This document shows positions 8,901-10,334 of a DNA stretch of 10,334 bases, one piece after another. This DNA comes from Cruorifilaria tuberocauda (taxonomy: Eukaryota > Nematoda > Chromadorea > Rhabditida > Onchocercidae): NCBI GenBank assembly GCA_013365365.1, contig JABVXU010001090.1, positions 1 to 10,334 on the forward strand, read 5' to 3'. A program made the translations under genes and the position numbers. Under the pieces are notes generated by a model that had not been told where the DNA came from, ran no database searches, and saw nothing but the letters and a program-made list of their open reading frames with translations. Each line of letters begins with the position of its first letter. Position 1 is the stretch's first letter.

Positions 8901-9333
8901 ATATGAAAAAATTTAATCAAAAATTTCACACCGAATAATTTATAATTTTTAGGGAAAATCTTCTCGTGAGAAATCAGATCAAAGTAATGATGAGGGATTT
9001 TATATTTATATTAATCAAGCAACTTCATTCATGATATTAATTGGTGTCTTTTTTCCATCTGCTACAGGTAACTTTTGAAATTTCCATTTCTATTAGAATT
9101 TGATTAATGAAAAAAAAAAAGGGAAAAGAATAGGTATGTGATGAATTATTACATTGCCTTCCAACGATTCTTTTTAATATAAGATGTTATGATTTCAGGA
9201 ATTATGATTTGAATTTATTTTGATAGTATTTAAGGAATAATGGCCGGTTCAAATCGTTCCGGAAATTTAAAAGATGCATCACGATCAATACCGCTTGGTA
9301 CGCTAAGTGCACAAATTACTACTACAATTGTCT
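2951..9333 (+). CDS. K-Cl cotransporter (SLC12/KCC family), 5' part, 11 exons, 3' incomplete
   Basis: The gene encodes an electroneutral K+/Cl- symporter of the plasma membrane. It normally exports both ions and so sets cell volume and intracellular chloride, which in neurons affects GABA-type inhibition. Proposed join: 2951-2972, 4685-4749, 5051-5167, 5778-5921, 6154-6339, 6878-6988, 7155-7258, 7747-7948, 8755-8838, 8953-9067, 9235-9333. All junctions are in phase and give 416 complete residues plus one base. Family marks are [13 protein letters not shown] entering TM1 (about 76-112), [17 protein letters not shown] after TM2, GPELGGAVG before TM3, TM4 and TM5 (about 195-241), a roughly 115-residue extracellular loop with Cys252/274/284/293 placed as in KCCs, and [18 protein letters not shown] in TM6. 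The K+ ligands known from human KCC1 (Asn131, Tyr216, Pro429, Thr432) appear as Asn84, Tyr169, Pro380 and Thr383. NKCC/NCC is excluded by the post-TM2 motif and the loop. The N-terminus is short (about 75 residues). Vertebrate members are about 1,080-1,150 residues, so more than half is missing. Which nematode paralogue (kcc-1, -2 or -3) is not decidable. Confidence 0.93.
3068..3127 (+). repeat. Direct repeat, copy A (about 60 bp)
   Basis: This copy matches 4444-4504 over its whole length. I count two substitutions, a 2-base indel and a 1-base indel. The shared core includes TCTTATCATTTATAAATTAT, and both copies end in a run of A followed by TTT. The copies are 1.38 kb apart in the same orientation, both inside intron 1. 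Confidence 0.8.
3601..3616. repeat. 16-bp perfect palindrome ATGTTAATATTAACAT
   Basis: The sequence is a perfect self-complement. Its core GTTAATATTAAC is one base shorter than the HNF1-type homeodomain consensus GTTAATNATTAAC. AT-rich palindromes are common in such DNA, so regulatory use is speculative. Confidence 0.5.
3944..4057 (+). repeat. Degenerate tandem repeat, four units of about 28 bp
   Basis: Units begin at 3944, 3972, 3998 and 4028 (periods 28, 26 and 30). Each opens with ATCAAAGCTCCTTTT or a close variant, continues through AATYAATTA-like sequence and ends in TATTTTT. A related segment recurs at 4191-4272 (AAAGCTCTTTTAATTAGTTA, then a T-rich stretch and TCATA), suggesting an older, larger duplication. 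Confidence 0.55.
4444..4504 (+). repeat. Direct repeat, copy B (about 61 bp)
   Basis: This is the partner of 3068-3127, carrying TGTG where copy A has TG, and one T fewer in the following T run. Twenty bases further on, CTGGATGCAAAAA (4524-4536) is the exact reverse complement of 3305-3317, hinting that more of intron 1 is made from shared repeat material. Confidence 0.8.
4685..4749 (+). CDS. KCC exon 2: cytosolic N-terminal segment (residues 8-29)
   Basis: The acceptor is ATTACAG|GT and the donor GAG|GTTAAT. After completing Gly8, the exon encodes [21 protein letters not shown]. The LALYE-D run across the exon 2/3 junction matches the conserved ALFEEE/ALYE stretch of the KCC N-terminus, which in vertebrate KCC structures sits in the cytosolic vestibule and holds the carrier inactive. 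No RFxV-type SPAK/OSR1 docking motif is visible in residues 1-71. The exon enters in phase 1 and leaves in phase 0. Confidence 0.85.
4750..5050 (+). other. Intron 2 (301 bp)
   Basis: The intron is bounded by GTTAAT and AATTTTAG. It is AT-rich and non-coding. A GTGAGT donor-like site lies at 4987 and a TTTAG acceptor-like site at 4955. I see no conserved coding material between them. Confidence 0.7.
5051..5167 (+). CDS. KCC exon 3: pre-TM1 cytosolic segment (residues 30-68)
   Basis: The acceptor is AATTTTAG|GAT and the donor AAG|GTTTTA, with both ends in phase 0 (39 codons). It encodes [20 protein letters not shown] and continues to QKNIKK. This corresponds to the vertebrate segment running from EEEMDTSP through SSLLSSLANY, with Leu/Ser spacing preserved, and leads directly into the AQMGT motif of exon 4. 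The Lys-rich end is expected on the cytosolic side before TM1. Confidence 0.88.
5168..5777 (+). other. Intron 3 (610 bp)
   Basis: The intron is bounded by GTTTTA and TTTTTAG. No exon is visible. An AT-only inverted repeat (5712-5730 with 5744-5763) ends 14 bases before the acceptor and is listed separately. Confidence 0.75.
5712..5763. repeat. TTAA inverted repeat just before exon 4 acceptor
   Basis: CTAATTAATTAATTAATTA (5712-5730) pairs with 5744-5763 through repeated TTAA units with a single-base bulge and a loop of about 13 bases. The hairpin ends 14 bases upstream of the 3' splice site at 5777, so it could overlap the branch region of the pre-mRNA. The pairing is A-U only, so stability would be modest. 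Confidence 0.6.
5778..5921 (+). CDS. KCC exon 4: TM1 with K+/Cl- site (residues 69-116)
   Basis: The acceptor is TTTTTAG|GCA and the donor GTG|GTAAGC, with 48 codons in phase 0. It encodes [20 protein letters not shown], then [19 protein letters not shown] and a hydrophobic end at FICCSV. The QNIFGV break in TM1 provides backbone and Asn84 contacts for K+ and chloride, equivalent to Asn131 and the following Gly-Val in human KCC1. This is one of the most conserved parts of the family. Confidence 0.96.
6154..6339 (+). CDS. KCC exon 5: TM2-TM3 (residues 117-178)
   Basis: The acceptor is TATTACAG|ACA and the donor ATT|GTAAGC, with 62 codons in phase 0. It encodes [39 protein letters not shown] and the TM3 segment with [14 protein letters not shown]. 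Tyr169 lies 85 residues after Asn84, the same spacing as Tyr216 and Asn131 of human KCC1, supporting its role in K+ coordination. [13 protein letters not shown] distinguishes a KCC from NKCC/NCC, which have a glycine-rich GGGAYYLISR here. Asp135 and Pro138 replace the Ala and Ser usual in vertebrates. Confidence 0.96.
6340..6877 (+). other. Intron 5 (538 bp)
   Basis: The intron is bounded by GTAAGC and ATTTTCAG. No conserved exon is visible. A dense group of splice-like signals lies at 6450-6473: GTGAGT, then ATTTCAG directly joined to GTAAGC. Confidence 0.75.
6878..6988 (+). CDS. KCC exon 6: end of TM3 to TM4 (residues 179-215)
   Basis: The acceptor is ATTTTCAG|CTA and the donor AAG|GTATAT, with 37 codons in phase 0. 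It encodes [20 protein letters not shown], then [17 protein letters not shown]. It aligns with the vertebrate segment LVYIVPRAAIF...[20 protein letters not shown], but the loop between TM3 and TM4 is shorter here, since the DDALKESAA-type insert is absent. Confidence 0.93.
7155..7258 (+). CDS. KCC exon 7: TM5 and start of extracellular loop (residues 216-249)
   Basis: The acceptor is ATTTCAG|GTT and the donor AA|GTAAAA. It encodes [34 protein letters not shown] and two bases of Lys250. VNKFA at the start of TM5 is a KCC hallmark. Reading through the donor gives AAG TAA, an immediate stop, so splicing at 7258 in phase 2 is required and agrees with exon 8. Confidence 0.93.
7259..7746 (+). other. 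Intron 7 (488 bp)
   Basis: The intron is bounded by GTAAAA and TTTTGCAG. It is AT-rich with no exon or structured repeat that I can support. Confidence 0.75.
7747..7948 (+). CDS. KCC exon 8: large extracellular loop with four cysteines (residues 250-317)
   Basis: The acceptor is TTTTGCAG|A and the donor GAG|GTAAGT. The first base completes Lys250, then [12 protein letters not shown] follows, ending [16 protein letters not shown] matches the VCMLGNR motif of vertebrate KCCs. Cys252, Cys274, Cys284 and Cys293 correspond to the four loop cysteines that form two disulfides in KCCs. The second pair keeps the nine-residue spacing, while the first pair is wider here (22 residues). NCT (Asn273) and NDS (Asn288) are candidate N-glycosylation sites, expected because the loop is extracellular. 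Confidence 0.93.
8176..8186 (+). promoter_or_regulatory. E2F-like motif TTGGCGGGAAA in intron 8
   Basis: TTGGCGGGAAA matches 11 of the 12 bases of the classical E2F/DP site TTTGGCGGGAAA. Six consecutive G/C bases are very rare in this intron. An intronic E2F site would be unusual for a transporter gene. It may relate to the antisense coding-like tract that follows, or be chance. Confidence 0.35.
8276..8652 (-). pseudogene. Antisense coding-like tract, two overlapping frames, unidentified
   Basis: On the minus strand, 8652-8482 is open for 56 codons from ATG (start [17 protein letters not shown], ending [15 protein letters not shown]) to TGA. A second frame, 8485-8276, starts at an ATG overlapping that stop as ATGA and runs 69 codons ([19 protein letters not shown], then a Lys-rich part with two A-tract segments, ending AVLIDKK). 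The composition is exon-like against an AT-rich intron. One reading is a degraded copy of a single gene carrying a frameshift near 8484. Another is a nested gene or a chance open tract. Part of the plus strand (8275 to about 8476) is also open, which weakens the case. I do not recognise the product. DIARISIIG faintly resembles bacterial aspartokinase ACT-domain sequence, but the flanks do not. Confidence 0.3.
8755..8838 (+). CDS. KCC exon 9: distal extracellular loop (residues 318-345)
   Basis: The acceptor is TTTTTCAG|ATA and the donor AAG|GTTATT, with 28 codons in phase 0. It encodes [20 protein letters not shown] and QPRDILMK. The GIASG...DNL...YL pattern matches GLASGIITENLWSNYL of vertebrate KCCs, the loop part preceding TM6. 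Confidence 0.9.
8852..8888. repeat. Intron 9 stem-loop with 11-bp perfect arms
   Basis: ATTCTTATCAT (8852-8862) and ATGATAAGAAT (8878-8888) are exact reverse complements with a 15-base loop. The left arm is part of a tandem TTCTTATCA repeat, so two registers are possible. The structure starts 13 bases after the exon 9 donor in an intron of only 114 bases. Each arm also contains a TGATAAG GATA-type site. Confidence 0.6.
8953..9067 (+). CDS. KCC exon 10: loop end and first half of TM6 (residues 346-383)
   Basis: The acceptor is ATTTTTAG|GGA and the donor ACAG|GTAACT, ending in phase 1 inside the codon for Gly384. It encodes [20 protein letters not shown], then [18 protein letters not shown]. 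Pro380 and Thr383 are the equivalents of Pro429 and Thr432, K+ ligands in human KCC1. The hydrophilic first 14 residues form the variable end of the extracellular loop. Confidence 0.95.
9235..9333 (+). CDS. KCC exon 11: second half of TM6 and start of TM7 region (residues 384-416)
   Basis: The exon completes Gly384 and encodes [20 protein letters not shown], then [12 protein letters not shown] plus a [11 protein letters not shown](D/N)LKDAQ-SIPIGT is a near-invariant KCC/NKCC signature, and Gly384-Ile385-Met386 correspond to the chloride-binding backbone of TM6. The acceptor TATTTAAG is non-consensus (A at -3), but no other AG fits the phase. The donor is called at 9334 (GTCAGT) because homologues continue TTSFVYLS, and a phase-1 T is the first base of the expected Tyr codon. 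Without splicing, the frame drifts into T-rich sequence and stops. Confidence 0.9.
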
Positions 9334-9550
9334 GTCAGTCATTTTTATTTCTATATTATTTTTATTTTTATTTACTTTTTGTTTGTAATTAAAACCGGTA
9401 AAAGATTTAAAAAAAAAATAACGAATACAGGCTACTATCATACAGATGGTATCTCCCAATTGAAATGATATAATAATAGCATTGAAAATTTTAAATTAAA
9501 AAAAATAGTAACGATATAATATGGGAATAATAGTAATAGTAATAATGATA

Positions 9551-9576
9551 GCAGTAATAATTATTATTGTTACTGC
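9551..9576. repeat. Quasi-palindrome (GCAGTAA...TTACTGC)
   Basis: Thirteen-base half-sites, outer arms GCAGTAA and TTACTGC, are inverted with two non-Watson-Crick positions, one a possible G-U pair. The whole could fold as an RNA or DNA hairpin. It is embedded in AAT/AGTAAT-rich sequence just before the TAA microsatellite. Confidence 0.55.
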
Positions 9577-9602
9577 AATAACATTAATAGTTTAATAATA
9601 GT

Positions 9603-9603
<1 letters not shown>

Positions 9604-9642
<39 letters not shown>
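9604..9642 (+). repeat. (TAA)13 microsatellite
   Basis: Thirteen uninterrupted TAA units. The sequence just before repeats AGTTTAATA twice, suggesting slippage growth. A length polymorphism is likely. Confidence 0.92.
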
Positions 9643-9644
<2 letters not shown>

Positions 9645-9790
9645 TAAACATGAGAAAGATATGGTAACATTACAAAACTATATTACAAAAATATTCATTT
9701 GCACTGGAAAATTTTATTCATTCCAATTATTATATAGTGAAATTTGATAACAATGATTCAGCATAATTATATAAACAAATAACATTAACG

Positions 9791-9809
9791 TTTATTTATT
9801 TATTTATTA
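9791..9809 (+). repeat. Short (TTTA)n run
   Basis: Between four and five TTTA units lie in intron 11. A simple repeat with no apparent function. Confidence 0.8.
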
Positions 9810-10334
9810 GTATTGAAGCTTATTAAAGATTAAAATAGGAGAGGAAGAGAAAGCAACGTTTTAGGGATTGAAAATAAATATTATACATTTGATAACATTA
9901 AATAATCATTTTTAAATTATCATTAAAAGTATACAATTAATCTTTCATACTTTTTTAAATTTCTTTATACTTATTTGATTTTATACTTGTTTTTTTTTTG
10001 TAAATTTATATTGGTGATAAATTTTTCTCATTATTAAATCATTATAAAATTACGATATTATTATTTAAAATTTTGTTTTTAATTAATTCTGTTTCATCGT
10101 TTTGTTATTCGTAATTGATATGATAATATGCGTAATTGTATGATAATATATAGCTAAAATCACTTAGCAAAGTATTTCTAACAATAAAAAATCTTTTTTC
10201 CATCAAGCATATGAAATTTATATCTCTTTTTTTTTTAAATTAAAAAAAACATATCAAATAATAATCTGATAATTTTGATAAAACGTGAAATGATTCAAAA
10301 TGCTTTACGCTTAAATAGAGTATCATAAGCTAAA

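Larger units (their letters stand above)
9334..10334 (+). other. Intron 11, incomplete, no exon seen
   Basis: After the GTCAGT donor, the final kilobase is AT-rich with simple repeats: TAA units at 9604-9642, TTTA units at 9791-9809, and a quasi-palindrome at 9551-9576. I searched for the expected continuation (YLS..VLFGA..) and did not find it, so the next exon lies beyond the window. Confidence 0.75.

Noticed and set aside
9421..9480. Possible next KCC exon after AATACAG at about 9430
   Set aside because: The following translation does not resemble the TM7 continuation (YLS..VLFGA) in any frame.
1..10334. Further TGATAA sites scattered through the window
   Set aside because: At this base composition roughly ten per strand are expected by chance, so only the tight cluster beside exon 1 was kept.
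1..10334. Transposon, viral, CRISPR, tRNA or rRNA content
   Set aside because: No terminal repeats, transposase or polymerase motifs, CRISPR repeat-spacer pattern or cloverleaf-like segment was seen by eye.

Overview
The window is AT-rich (by eye about 80% A+T outside exons), with long homopolymer T/A runs, simple repeats and many small exons separated by introns with short T-rich acceptors (TTTTCAG, TTTTAG). This is eukaryotic nuclear DNA. The gene structure and composition best fit a nematode, probably a filarial or similarly AT-rich species. That assignment is inferred from style and protein character, because no species marker is present.

The one gene I can support is the 5' two-fifths or so of a plus-strand K-Cl cotransporter (KCC; SLC12A4-7 / cation-chloride cotransporter family). 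Eleven exons (2951-9333) splice in consistent phase into 416 complete residues plus the first base of codon 417. They cover a short cytosolic N-terminus, TM1-TM5, the large extracellular loop with four cysteines and two N-glycosylation sequons, and TM6 with the K+/Cl- binding signature. The gene runs off the right edge: TM7-TM12 and the C-terminal domain lie beyond 10334.

Layout: 1-2700 is low-complexity non-coding DNA with GA tracts and a cluster of GTAAGT motifs. Positions 2700-2950 are less AT-biased and look like a proximal promoter, with paired GTAAACA sites, a GGCGC inverted repeat, a TATA-like box and three TGATAA sites. Exon 1 at 2951 is followed by a 1.7 kb intron 1 holding a 60-bp direct repeat pair and a degenerate ~28-bp tandem array. 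Exons 2-11 lie between 4685 and 9333. Intron 8 carries an unusual tract of exon-like GC content that is open on the minus strand in two overlapping frames, plus a near-perfect E2F-like site. From 9334 to the end is intron 11, with simple repeats and no recognisable exon.

The most notable points are the unexplained antisense coding-like tract in intron 8, the promoter-proximal regulatory cluster with a possible trans-splice acceptor nine bases before the start codon, the intron-1 repeats, a back-to-back 3'/5' splice site in intron 5, and a non-consensus AAG acceptor that splits the codon of an ion-binding glycine. I found no clear evidence of a wholly new biological system.
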